Virus record (IMG/VR): IMGVR_UViG_3300006853_000185
Span: 1-26,447 of that record
Length of the DNA stretch: 26,447 bases
Direction: 5' to 3' (one strand)
DNA from: a virus
Position 1 is the first letter of the stretch. Each line of letters opens with the position of its first letter. Shown piece by piece: positions 14,313 to 21,072 of this stretch. Made by a program: the position numbers and the translations under genes. The notes beneath the pieces are model-generated. The model searched no databases. It was given only the letters and a program-made list of their open reading frames with translations, and was not told the origin of the DNA.

Positions 14313-15077
14313 GTGACAAATCACATCTCTCGCGCCGGCTGGAACGCGCGACCACCTGACTCGACGACGCCGCTCGACCGCAGCCGGATCCAGTACTTCA
14401 TCGTTCACTACTCGGGAGAAATCCGGTCACAGTCGGTCCGTTCGATCCAGGACTACTGCATGGACGTCAAGGGTCACGTCGATATCGACTACAACCGGAT
14501 CGTCCGCGACGACAACGACTACATGGGACGCGGCTGGAACGTCGGCGGTCACACCAAAGATATGAACTCGGTCAGCTACGGTGTCTGCGTCATCGGACTG
14601 GACGGCGACGCGACCGACGCCGACATGCGGACGGTCCGCGAGATCTATGACGAGATCTGCGCGAGCCTCGGCCGGCCACTCATCATGACCGATCATCAGA
14701 CGCTGCTCGGCGCAAGCTACACCGACTGTCCCGGCAGCGAGCTGCACAACTGGGTCGCTACCGGCATGCCCTACCCGGAGGAAGATATGACACCTGAGCA
14801 GTCAGAGGCGTTCAACGACCTCATCTGGCGCGTAGACGCGCTGTTCGCCAACACCGATCTGCGCGGCGGTCGCTATGAAAGTGACCCGACGTTAAACCAA
14901 AACATGGCAAAAGCGGCGCTTGACGCCGTAGCAGCCGACGTTGATGAGCTGCAGGCGCGTCCACCGGCTCCGCCGGCCGAGGTCGATGTCCCGGCGCTCG
15001 TCGCGGCGTTGACACCAGCGATTCGCCAGATCGTCCGTGAGGAGATCGACGACACCAAGCTGGGTCAGATGCCGTGA
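14313..15077 (+). CDS. Endolysin, N-acetylmuramoyl-L-alanine amidase (Amidase_2/PGRP type)
   Basis: 254 residues. The N-terminal ~150 form a T7-lysozyme-like amidase: zinc ligands His32 (IVHYSG), His128 (TDHQT) and Cys139 (TDCPGS), with HVDIDYNR and SYGVCVIG strands between them. It would cleave the amide bond between MurNAc and L-Ala in peptidoglycan. Residues 155-254 carry no recognised wall-binding repeat. They show helical and Pro/Ala-rich linker character (ARPPAPPAEVDVPALV) and an acidic helix at the end. GTG start with GAGGGAGAG upstream; its stop overlaps the next membrane gene as GTGA. No signal peptide is seen, so export should need a holin. Confidence 0.92.
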   Translation: MTNHISRAGWNARPPDSTTPLDRSRIQYFIVHYSGEIRSQSVRSIQDYCMDVKGHVDIDYNRIVRDDNDYMGRGWNVGGHTKDMNSVSYGVCVIGLDGDATDADMRTVREIYDEICASLGRPLIMTDHQTLLGASYTDCPGSELHNWVATGMPYPEEDMTPEQSEAFNDLIWRVDALFANTDLRGGRYESDPTLNQNMAKAALDAVAADVDELQARPPAPPAEVDVPALVAALTPAIRQIVREEIDDTKLGQMP

Positions 15078-15337
15078 GCGGTATCCACCGGCTCGCTGAC
15101 CCGGACGCCGAGTACTCCGCGTGGGCGGCGCGGGTACACGGCGTTCGCGGCTTCCTGATCGGCCTGGCGCTTGACGTCTCGGCGGCCGGCGTCGCCTTCC
15201 TGGTGACGGTCATCGGTGACCTCGAGTGGACGTCAACCTACTGGAAGATCCTCGGATTGGGTCTCTGTAAATCCGTCATCCAGGGCCTGGTCGCGTACCT
15301 GGTCCGCCGGCTCATCCCGCCTCAGGTACCGCGCTAG
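15074..15337 (+). CDS. Two-helix membrane protein, probable holin
   Basis: 87 residues with two predicted transmembrane helices (about 27-47, FLIGLALDVSAAGVAFLVTVI, and about 58-77). The N-terminus is charged and the tail (VRRLIPPQVPR) is short and basic. This is a typical small holin layout, and it directly follows and overlaps the endolysin stop by 4 nt. GTG start. It is the last gene before a strong terminator. Holin identity is inferred from topology and position, since holins share little sequence. The protein at 13857 is the other candidate. Confidence 0.72.
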   Translation: MSGIHRLADPDAEYSAWAARVHGVRGFLIGLALDVSAAGVAFLVTVIGDLEWTSTYWKILGLGLCKSVIQGLVAYLVRRLIPPQVPR

Positions 15338-15352
15338 TTCCGCTAAAAAATC

Positions 15353-15386
15353 ACGGTCCGCGTCGAGACTTTCTCACGCGGACCGT
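15353..15386 (+). terminator. Intrinsic-type terminator after the lysis cassette
   Basis: A perfect 11-bp GC-rich stem, ACGGTCCGCGT (15353-15363) with its complement at 15376-15386, a 12-nt loop, and a short TTT directly after. A run of six A on the 5' side would also make it work in the opposite direction. It closes the long plus-strand transcript behind the holin-like gene. Confidence 0.75.
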
Positions 15387-15415
15387 TTGCATTGTGACGA
15401 TGAGTGTTGTAGGAT
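15387..15415 (+). promoter_or_regulatory. Sigma70-type promoter for the small-protein/WhiB unit
   Basis: A -35-like TTGCAT (15387-15392) and a -10-like TAGGAT (15410-15415) have an ideal 17-bp spacer. The -35 begins on the base right after the terminator stem, so one transcript ends where the next begins. Transcription would start near 15422, about 30 nt before the ATG at 15454. Confidence 0.6.
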
Positions 15416-15453
15416 TATGTCGTAGAGTTCAAGCGAGTAGAGAAGAGAGAATC

Positions 15454-15855
15454 ATGATCTGCGGACACTGCAAGGATCGAAACGCCACCGTCGATCACGT
15501 GCGTTCCTGCGCACAGCCGAAGTCAACCGTCGCCGTTCTCGAGCGTACGCCCGTCACTGAACCCGGTATGTACCAACGCGGTGACGATGTCTTCCAGGTC
15601 GTCTGGAACCAGATGCAGACTCACCTGTACGCCAAGCTGTACGTCCCAACCTACGTCGCGGGCAAGCTGCACAAGTTTGAGTTTACCTATGAGAAGGGCT
15701 CGATCTTCACGCTCGACGCCGCCGACCGGATGACCGTCGAGCAGGTCGCGCAGCTCGGCAGGCAGACGGGATTCTGCTGGGTCTGCCACCGCAAGCTGAC
15801 CGTCCAAAAGTCGATCGTCGCGGGCATCGGCCCCGTCTGCGCGAAGAAGGTGTAG
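15454..15855 (+). CDS. Zinc-binding protein with DUF6011-like C-terminus
   Basis: 133 residues with Cys clusters at both ends. The N-terminus has C3-x2-C6 with H15/C19. The C-terminus has CWVC (108-111) followed by the GIGPVC (124-129) ending, which resembles small actinobacterial/phage DUF6011-type domains. The middle (about 40-95) is a mixed alpha/beta region without a recognised motif. ATG 15454, with AGAAGAGAGAATC just upstream, is chosen over the earlier in-frame ATG at 15394, which would lie within the promoter. It is the first gene of the unit behind the promoter at 15387-15415. Confidence 0.75.
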   Translation: MICGHCKDRNATVDHVRSCAQPKSTVAVLERTPVTEPGMYQRGDDVFQVVWNQMQTHLYAKLYVPTYVAGKLHKFEFTYEKGSIFTLDAADRMTVEQVAQLGRQTGFCWVCHRKLTVQKSIVAGIGPVCAKKV

Positions 15856-15856
15856 C

Positions 15857-16048
15857 ATGATCGAGTACGCGCTTCTGATGTCCGACGGCTCAATGCAGGT
15901 GCGACCCACCGATCCCGAGATCGACGAGATCTATCCGCTCGACAAGTGGATCAAGAACCAGCGGCGCTTCACGCGCAAGGTGTACCAGCGCGAGATCGAG
16001 GTCATCGCAGATTGGACGGAGGTTCCCCATGGCGATCAAGAAAGTTAA
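15857..16048 (+). CDS. Small hypothetical protein, 63 aa
   Basis: An ATG start one base after the previous stop, with GAAGAAGG about 8 bases upstream. The 63-residue protein has an acidic first half and a basic middle (KNQRRFTRKVYQRE), and no Cys. It overlaps the next gene by 20 nt. No family was recognised. Operon position and tight spacing are the main evidence that it is expressed. Confidence 0.65.
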   Translation: MIEYALLMSDGSMQVRPTDPEIDEIYPLDKWIKNQRRFTRKVYQREIEVIADWTEVPHGDQES

Positions 16049-16259
16049 AGCCACCCAGGTCATCTGCGACGCGTGCGGCGCGATCCAGGTCGTCACCGAT
16101 CACATCGATATCGTTGGCTTCAGCGGCGTCGTCTCCGAGCAGGGAACGTGGGGAGGCACCGGGTCTGTCAAGTGGTTCGCCTGCAGCGCGACCTGCGTCA
16201 GCGCCGCGGTCGTCAACGCGATCAAGGAGTCGTACGGAAATGACGAAGATCCGAGGTAA
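16029..16259 (+). CDS. Small putative zinc-finger protein, 76 aa
   Basis: An ATG-started protein with two Cys pairs, C13-x2-C16 (CDAC) and C52-x3-C56 (CSATC), separated by a Gly- and Val-rich beta-like stretch (FSGVVSEQGTWGGTG). The pattern suggests one zinc-ribbon-like fold. A GGAGGTT ribosome site overlaps the end of the preceding gene. It overlaps the next gene by 20 nt, the same overlap as on its other side. No function could be assigned beyond probable metal binding. Confidence 0.7.
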   Translation: MAIKKVKATQVICDACGAIQVVTDHIDIVGFSGVVSEQGTWGGTGSVKWFACSATCVSAAVVNAIKESYGNDEDPR

Positions 16260-16467
16260 GGGCACGTTCCGTGCGCAGCACGCCCAGAAGTCCGGGCGTG
16301 CTGCGCAGCGGACCCCGCTGCCGCCGCGCTGCACCGAGTGCCGGATGCCCGGCACCTACATGATCAACGGACAACCACGGTGTGACGAACACCGTAAGCT
16401 CTGTACGTGTCCACATGGTGACGACTCTCCCGCAAAGAATCACTGGTTCGAGTGTCCGAAGGAGTGA
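16240..16467 (+). CDS. Small Cys-rich protein, 75 aa
   Basis: An ATG-started protein with a basic N-terminus (about 1-30, rich in Lys, Arg and Gln) and a Cys/His-rich C-terminal half (C31, C34, C48, H51, C55, C57, C72), compatible with one or two zinc sites. The basic arm plus metal-binding core would suit nucleic-acid binding, but this is a guess. Codons 12-23 form a perfect 13-bp inverted repeat (16273-16306). The longer in-frame start upstream (15946) is rejected because it runs through two other genes. Confidence 0.7.
   Translation: MTKIRGKGTFRAQHAQKSGRAAQRTPLPPRCTECRMPGTYMINGQPRCDEHRKLCTCPHGDDSPAKNHWFECPKE
16273..16306. repeat. Perfect 13-bp inverted repeat within a coding region
   Basis: Arms GCGCAGCACGCCC (16273-16285) and its exact complement (16294-16306) are separated by 8 nt. 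The repeat lies in codons 12-23 of the Cys-rich gene at 16240, about 30 nt after its ATG. It would fold into a very stable RNA hairpin. No T-run follows, so simple termination is unlikely. Attenuation of translation or a protein-binding site are options. Confidence 0.75.
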
Positions 16468-16472
16468 TAAAG

Positions 16473-16655
16473 ATGACAACGTGGTGGGATGACGTCGAGT
16501 ACCTCGCCGCGCAGTCCCAGCGGATCGAAGACATGGACGGCGACAACGAAGAGTGGGAGTGCGGCGTCAGTGAAGATCACGACTGGAAGCCTGGTGACCT
16601 TGAGTGTCGACGCTGTCACGCTGACCTCAGTGAGTGGAATGAGGAGAAAGAATAG
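16473..16655 (+). CDS. Small acidic zinc-ribbon-like protein, 60 aa
   Basis: ATG 16473 with AAGGAG at 16459-16464 (8-nt spacing) is preferred over the upstream GTG at 16452. The protein is acidic and Trp-rich, with C30, H36, C45 and C48 (the last two as CRRC) forming a likely metal site. The ECGVSEDHDWKPG...ECRRCHADL pattern resembles small phage 'HDW...CxxC' proteins. Its stop overlaps the next GTG by one base. Function unknown. Confidence 0.7.
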   Translation: MTTWWDDVEYLAAQSQRIEDMDGDNEEWECGVSEDHDWKPGDLECRRCHADLSEWNEEKE

Positions 16656-16831
16656 TGATGCAGATTCGATTTGACCTCGTCAAGACGGCGTACGCGCTGA
16701 TTTGGACCGAGGGCGGCCGCGGCCCGTTCGCGGTGATGAGTAAGATAGAGTTCAGCAGGTTTCTCGAGACCTACGACGCGCGCAACATCAAGACCTACGT
16801 GTTCATCAGTATGAAGGGAGAAGAGCGATGA
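16655..16831 (+). CDS. Small hypothetical protein, 58 aa
   Basis: A GTG (16655) or ATG (16658) start behind GAGGAG at 16641-16646; both are in frame and differ by one residue. The 58-residue protein is a compact alpha/beta-like sequence (MQIRFDLVKTAYALIW... FSRFLETYD... KTYVFISMK) without Cys. Its stop overlaps the following DUF932 gene by 4 nt. No family was recognised. Confidence 0.65.
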   Translation: MMQIRFDLVKTAYALIWTEGGRGPFAVMSKIEFSRFLETYDARNIKTYVFISMKGEER

Positions 16832-17793
16832 GTGAAGAGCAGAGCACCCAGTTCAGCGTCCGTGAGGCGCCGTGGTTCAAACTCGGCAAGCTGGTCGACG
16901 AGCCGGTAACGGCCAAGGAGGCCGCAGAGCTTGGCGGACTCAACTTTGACGTTGAACTGCAAGAGGTCGGCACGTTCAAACGCGACGACAGCGGAAACAT
17001 CTATCATACAAGTGTCGCACCGATCGACAAGCGCCGTGCCGTCGTTGCCGTAGACAACGGCCAATTCATGGGATTCGTCTCGGCCAAAAAGTACACATCC
17101 CTCCAGTACGCGGACGCGTTCAACTTCATGGACACGATCAACCCGCGCTACGTCGCCGCGGGCACGCTACGTGACCGCCGGCAGGGCTTTATGGTCGTCA
17201 AGCCGGAGATCCAGCTTAACGTCCTGGACGGTGAGGATCCGCACGAGCTGTTCGCCGTGCTGCGGACGAGCCACGACTGCACCCGCGCCGTCGAGGTATC
17301 GGTGATGCCGCTGCGCGGACGCTGTATGAACCAGTTGACGCTCCGCAGCTTCGCCAAGGGTGTGCCACACCGCTGGTCGATCAAGCACACGACGACGCTG
17401 AACGCCAAGCTCGCGGAGGCAAAGAGCTCGCTGCAGCGTATCGGTATCTACGTCAAGCGCTACGAGCAGCTCGCACAACGTGTGGCGGATATAAACATCA
17501 GTGAGATGCAGGCGCGCGAGCTGCTGCAGATCTCGATCCCGCGACCGGCTAAGAGGACTGAGCGCATCGACCAGCAGTACCAGGACCGCATCAACGCCAT
17601 GATAGATCTGTGGCAGACATCGCCAACGGTGGCCTACGCGGGTACCGGTTGGGGCCTGGTCAACGCCGTCTCCGAGTACTACGACTGGTACCGGTCGGGC
17701 GGAACTCCCGAGTCCCGCTTCCTCAACGCGCTGGAGGGACAGACCCACAAGATCGTTAACAAGGTGGCGGGTCTCGTTCTGTCCGCCGCGTAG
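16828..17793 (+). CDS. DUF932 / phage-plasmid-like protein (TIGR03299 type)
   Basis: A 321-residue protein with the layout of the DUF932 family: PWFKLGKLV near 15-23 (usually PWHGLG), an EAAELGGLNFDVE segment, an RAVVAVDNGQFMGFVSAKKYTSLQ stretch in the position of the 'LG.V..Y...QN' motif, and a conserved DAFNFMD. DUF932 proteins are common in actinophages and plasmids and have no settled function. A role linked to DNA metabolism or takeover of host functions is often assumed. ATG start behind GAAGGGAGAAG. It is followed 10 nt later by the WhiB gene on the same transcript. Confidence 0.85.
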   Translation: MSEEQSTQFSVREAPWFKLGKLVDEPVTAKEAAELGGLNFDVELQEVGTFKRDDSGNIYHTSVAPIDKRRAVVAVDNGQFMGFVSAKKYTSLQYADAFNFMDTINPRYVAAGTLRDRRQGFMVVKPEIQLNVLDGEDPHELFAVLRTSHDCTRAVEVSVMPLRGRCMNQLTLRSFAKGVPHRWSIKHTTTLNAKLAEAKSSLQRIGIYVKRYEQLAQRVADINISEMQARELLQISIPRPAKRTERIDQQYQDRINAMIDLWQTSPTVAYAGTGWGLVNAVSEYYDWYRSGGTPESRFLNALEGQTHKIVNKVAGLVLSAA

Positions 17794-17803
17794 GGGAGGT
17801 CAG

Positions 17804-18127
17804 GTGTGGATCCTAGACGTGCCCCACTGGATGCTACGGGGTCGCTGCCGCGGAGCCAACCCAGAGATCTTTGACGGTGATCCGCTCTATGAGGAGACCG
17901 CCAAGGGCTTCTGCGCCCGGTGCGTCGTACGTACCGAGTGTCTGAACTACGCCCTCGAACACGGCAGCGCCGTCATCGGAGTCTGGGGCGGACTTAGTGA
18001 AGATGAACGCAACGCCCACCGGCGTGGCGGTCCGCGTCTCTCGTGTCCCGGTTGCCGCACGACGTTACACTTCAGCGACGGCCGAACCGAGATCTGTCTC
18101 AGCTGCGGACTGACGTGGAAGTCTTAA
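17804..18127 (+). CDS. WhiB-family Fe-S transcription regulator with extra zinc ribbon
   Basis: 107 residues. The four WhiB cluster Cys are C15, C37, C40 and C46, followed by the GVWGG turn (59-63) and a basic segment (HRRGGPR). WhiB-like proteins carry a 4Fe-4S cluster and act with the host main sigma factor, and phage versions can redirect host transcription. After the WhiB core there is a second four-Cys ribbon, C81, C84, C98 and C101 (CPGC...CLSC), not part of the standard fold. GTG start behind GGGGAGG. Its presence strongly supports an actinobacterial host. It is the last plus-strand gene before the convergent terminator. Confidence 0.93.
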   Translation: MWILDVPHWMLRGRCRGANPEIFDGDPLYEETAKGFCARCVVRTECLNYALEHGSAVIGVWGGLSEDERNAHRRGGPRLSCPGCRTTLHFSDGRTEICLSCGLTWKS

Positions 18128-18147
18128 AGACGATGCTCTAAGACGCC

Positions 18148-18186
18148 ACTGGCCGTCTCTCGTACGAAACAACGGAGACGGCCAGT
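18148..18186. terminator. Bidirectional terminator between convergent operons
   Basis: A perfect 12-bp stem (ACTGGCCGTCTC 18148-18159 with 18175-18186) and a 15-nt loop fill the 76-nt gap between the WhiB gene (plus strand) and the glycosyltransferase gene (minus strand). The flanks are only mildly T-rich, so it is a stem-type actinobacterial terminator rather than a classic U-tract one. Confidence 0.7.
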
Positions 18187-18203
18187 TCTATGTCCAGCGC
18201 ACG

Positions 18204-19277
18204 CTACGTGCCGCTTGTTTCGCGTTCTAGCGTAACCGCGCGCGTCCACGCGTCCAGCCAGCGCCACGCGTTGCGCTCGATGGTCAGCTTGGCGGCGGCG
18301 TCTCGGCCGGCTAGCGCGCTCTCGGTGCGGCGGTCCGCGCTCTTAACCAAGCTATGAACGTACTTTCGCCACTCATGTGAATTTTTTGCGAGCAGACCGA
18401 CGCCAAGACGCGCCAAGCGAGAGTACTCAGCGCGCGGTGACATGACGCACGGAACGCCGACCGCCGCGTACTCCAGCGGCTTAAGCCATGACTTAGCGGC
18501 GTTAAACTTAGAGTCCGCCAGCGGCGCGACCCCGATACCGATCGTGTTAACCGCCAGGGGCCACGCGTTGATGTCCCTTATGACGTCCGTCGTGTCGATC
18601 GTGTAGCGCGTCGAGACGCCCAGCGCGGTATGAACGCCCGCCAGCGGGCCGGCGACACGGAACTGGCAGCCAAGCTGCAGCAGCTGCGCCATAGAGGGTC
18701 CCATAACCTGCAGGTCGGTCGGGTGTGAGTGCACCGAGCCAGCCCAACCGATGACGTTAGAGTCGGTATGTTCGATCTTCAGGTAGCGCTCGGGAACGCA
18801 GTTGCGCAGAATGTGTACCGGGGTCTTGGCGCCGTAGCGCGTCGCTAGCGCGTCGGTCGAGACCGTCACCAGTGACGCCGCGTCGCAGGCGAGCAGCGTG
18901 TTTTGCCACGAGTGTACCGCGTTGGGCCCGCTGGGATGCAGCGCGTGGAACGCTGGATTGGCCGGGTGGATGCACGTTAAGTCATCATCCATGTCGACGA
19001 CGACGGCGGTACCCGCGTTGCGGATGATCGGTATCGCCTGCACCAGGTACCGGTGCGTGACGCGTTGGAACACGATGACGTCCGCGTCCTGCGGAATCCG
19101 GACCTGGACAACGTGATCACCGTCGAGCTTGGCCTGCAGCATCTGGTCACGTTCCTGTGACGTGACGATCACGACGTCATGTCCCTGGCGCTGCAGCTCA
19201 CGCGCTGGCCAGATCAGCCGGTAGTAGCCGCAGCCGGTGGTGTCGGCCGGAAAGATGTAGATCTTCACCGGATCCAC
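18204..19277 (-). CDS. GT-B (GT4-type) glycosyltransferase
   Basis: 357 residues with a two-Rossmann layout: an N-terminal TTGCGYYRLIWPARELQRQGH acceptor-side motif, IGWAGS (176-181) opening the second domain, and the donor-binding stretch from GIGVAPLADSKFN (247-259) to LKPLEYAAVGVP (265-276), typical of group 1/GT4 enzymes with its conserved Glu. GTG start at 19277, overlapping a 33-aa membrane frame by 13 nt. It is the last gene of the minus-strand cassette behind the tail genes. It may act on a glycan attached to virion proteins, or less likely on DNA or host surface material. Confidence 0.85.
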   Translation of the reverse strand: MDPVKIYIFPADTTGCGYYRLIWPARELQRQGHDVVIVTSQERDQMLQAKLDGDHVVQVRIPQDADVIVFQRVTHRYLVQAIPIIRNAGTAVVVDMDDDLTCIHPANPAFHALHPSGPNAVHSWQNTLLACDAASLVTVSTDALATRYGAKTPVHILRNCVPERYLKIEHTDSNVIGWAGSVHSHPTDLQVMGPSMAQLLQLGCQFRVAGPLAGVHTALGVSTRYTIDTTDVIRDINAWPLAVNTIGIGVAPLADSKFNAAKSWLKPLEYAAVGVPCVMSPRAEYSRLARLGVGLLAKNSHEWRKYVHSLVKSADRRTESALAGRDAAAKLTIERNAWRWLDAWTRAVTLERETSGT

Positions 19278-19366
19278 CGGACCTCATCATAGTCGACGTA
19301 CCACATGCAGTAGCTGAGATAGAAGATCCATAAGCCAAGCAAGGCATCATACAGCAGTCTTACCAC
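19265..19366 (-). CDS. Membrane microprotein, 33 aa
   Basis: Between two glycosyltransferase genes, a GTG frame begins inside the stop region of the upstream gene (7-nt overlap), with GGAAGG 8 bases before it, and overlaps the next gene by 13 nt. The 33 residues contain one aromatic-rich hydrophobic helix (LLYDALLGLWIFYLSYCMWY) and a charged end. Its fit into an otherwise empty 82-nt gap supports it. Function unknown; it could anchor the glycosylation enzymes. Confidence 0.5.
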   Translation of the reverse strand: MVRLLYDALLGLWIFYLSYCMWYVDYDEVRWIR

Positions 19367-19962
19367 CGGTCCGGCCTTCCGCTCGTGTTGTTACCATGGT
19401 GGTGCCAGACCCAGGTCACCTCAGGAACGTGCAGAAACGCCGCGCCAACCCCCAGCAGCCGCAGATAGAAGCCCCAGTCGTCATAGTCGCTGTCCGGTGA
19501 CGTGGCCGGCGGACCGAACAGCGCCTGCTTGGCCAGGTTGGCGTGCACGAGAGACGTCACCGGTATGTATGACTTCTGACGCAGCAGGTCAGCGTCGAAC
19601 GGCTGACCGAAGCGTCCCCACTCCTCGCGCTGCGGAAGTATCTCGCCCCGCGCGTCGACCACGCGGCAGCCGGAATAGACCACAGTGGCACCGGACCGCA
19701 GCGCGTGATGCAGCAGGATCGTAAGGTGATCCGGTAGAAGCTCATCATCGTCGTCGAGAAACGCGACCCACGTCGTTGATATGTGATACAGCGCCCGGTT
19801 GCGCGTCAGCGCCGAGCCGTCGTGTCGCTTGTCGAACGAGATGACGACGTTCTCCGGCTGGTGAGTCTGCGCCGCGACGCTCGTGACCGCGCGCGTCAGC
19901 TCGAACCGACGCGTCGGGATATGCGGTATGATGACGGTTACCCTGTCCACAGCTGTCCCCAT
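19360..19962 (-). CDS. GT-A glycosyltransferase, family 2 type
   Basis: 200 residues. A VTVIIPHIPTRR start, an ALTRNRAL segment and the metal/nucleotide-binding acidic cluster FLDDDDE (70-73) define a GT2-type enzyme. DYDDWGFYLRLL provides the later acidic motif. The ending HHHGNNTSGRPDRW closely resembles the ending of the next gene upstream (20000 region), marking the two as paralogs. The ATG at 19962 has only a weak ribosome site. GTG 19950, with GGGGACA before it, is an alternative that removes four residues. Confidence 0.82.
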   Translation of the reverse strand: MGTAVDRVTVIIPHIPTRRFELTRAVTSVAAQTHQPENVVISFDKRHDGSALTRNRALYHISTTWVAFLDDDDELLPDHLTILLHHALRSGATVVYSGCRVVDARGEILPQREEWGRFGQPFDADLLRQKSYIPVTSLVHANLAKQALFGPPATSPDSDYDDWGFYLRLLGVGAAFLHVPEVTWVWHHHGNNTSGRPDRW

Positions 19963-19973
19963 TCAGTAACCCG

Positions 19974-20552
19974 TCACTGCCACCTGGTTGGCAGTCCGCT
20001 GGTGTGATGTCCGTGCAGCCGGTAGTGCCAGGTAATCTCACCGGTGCCGGCAAACTTCGCGCTGATGTTCATACACCGCAGGATGAACATCCAGTCCTCT
20101 CCCATCCAGTCTTGGTGAAGCGGACCATCCGGCATGAGAAAACCGGCCTCCTTGGCGATTCGCGTTCGTACCATGACATTCATCGTCGTGTGATGTGGCT
20201 CAGTGGGATTGAACTGCCGGCCGCGATGCATCGGAAACGGGTTGTTGCCGTCGAACCACGAGTACAGGAAGTCGGCACCGGTATCATGTTGAAGGTTCAA
20301 CAGCGTCTCAACGTGGTGCGGATACCAGAGGTCGTCGTCATCGAGAAAGGCAACCCACTCGGTCTGTACGGCGTCCAACGCCCGCTGACGGGTCCGCGCC
20401 GCACCCTCGTGATTACAGTCCAGCGCGACGGAGATGCCACCGTGCAGCGTCACCGTCTGCGCCTGCACCGAGCTGACGGCCTCTGACAGGAGGTTGCCGA
20501 CGCGCGGCGGAATGGCCGCGATCGCTGCCGTGACGTCTACCGTCTTCTTCAC
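19974..20552 (-). CDS. GT-A glycosyltransferase, family 2 type (paralog of neighbour)
   Basis: 192 residues with the same plan as the gene that follows it: an N-terminal strand, ARTRQRALDAVQTEWVAFLDDDD (acidic cluster 71-74), a GEDWMFILRC motif and a closing HGHHTSGLPTRWQ. The GTG start overlaps the stop of the upstream methyltransferase gene as GTGA. The pair probably arose by tandem duplication and may add successive sugars. Acceptor and donor are unknown. Location behind tail genes suggests a late, virion-related substrate. Confidence 0.82.
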   Translation of the reverse strand: MKKTVDVTAAIAAIPPRVGNLLSEAVSSVQAQTVTLHGGISVALDCNHEGAARTRQRALDAVQTEWVAFLDDDDLWYPHHVETLLNLQHDTGADFLYSWFDGNNPFPMHRGRQFNPTEPHHTTMNVMVRTRIAKEAGFLMPDGPLHQDWMGEDWMFILRCMNISAKFAGTGEITWHYRLHGHHTSGLPTRWQ

Positions 20553-21067
20553 TTAGCCAGAGCTCCCACGGCACACTGCCACTTGGGGCGCGCGTCAGCG
20601 ACCGGCCAAAGCAGCTTGACTTCATCCATATTCATCGGCACGACGCTCGACCAGCCCGCGTCTTCCAGCAGCTCAACGAGTCGCGTCTCGGTACACTCCC
20701 ACAGGTGAACGTCGCCAGCCCACCGGCCAGCGCCGAAGCGCAGCGAATCTAGCGTCGCGCCGTACTCGTCCGACCCGGTCTCACCGAGCAGCTCGCGGCC
20801 GCGGTCGACGTCCGGTCCAACGATCATGATCGCGCCGTTAATGACCATACAGTCGCGCAGCCGTGACAGCAGCGTCCACGCGTCTGCACGCGTCAGGTGC
20901 TCTAGGACGTGTCCCGCGTAGACGCACTCGACGCTACCCGTCGGCCACGGCAGCTCACCGGTCAGGTCGACACGCTGGTCAGCGCGGTGCGGCATTTCAG
21001 GTAGGTCGACGTTGAGCCAGCCGTTTGCGTAGCGGTCGCCGCAGCCTAGGTTAAGTTGCACGCTCAT
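20549..21067 (-). CDS. SAM-dependent methyltransferase
   Basis: A 172-residue class I methyltransferase with motif I LNLGCGDR (5-12), NVDLPEM as the acidic strand-2 end, VYAGHVLEHL as the post-motif helix (typical of Methyltransf_11/8-like small-molecule and sugar O-methyltransferases), and a C-terminal CTETRLVELLEDAGW segment. ATG with a perfect AGGAGG ribosome site. It lies between a sugar C-methyltransferase-type gene and two glycosyltransferases, so methylation of a sugar or glycan-linked group is the likely role. Confidence 0.82.
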   Translation of the reverse strand: MSVQLNLGCGDRYANGWLNVDLPEMPHRADQRVDLTGELPWPTGSVECVYAGHVLEHLTRADAWTLLSRLRDCMVINGAIMIVGPDVDRGRELLGETGSDEYGATLDSLRFGAGRWAGDVHLWECTETRLVELLEDAGWSSVVPMNMDEVKLLWPVADARPKWQCAVGALAK

Positions 21068-21072
21068 ACCTC

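Noticed and set aside
15946-16239. Long in-frame upstream part of the Cys-rich gene at 16240
   Set aside because: It runs through two better supported small genes and has shadow-type Arg/Ser composition.
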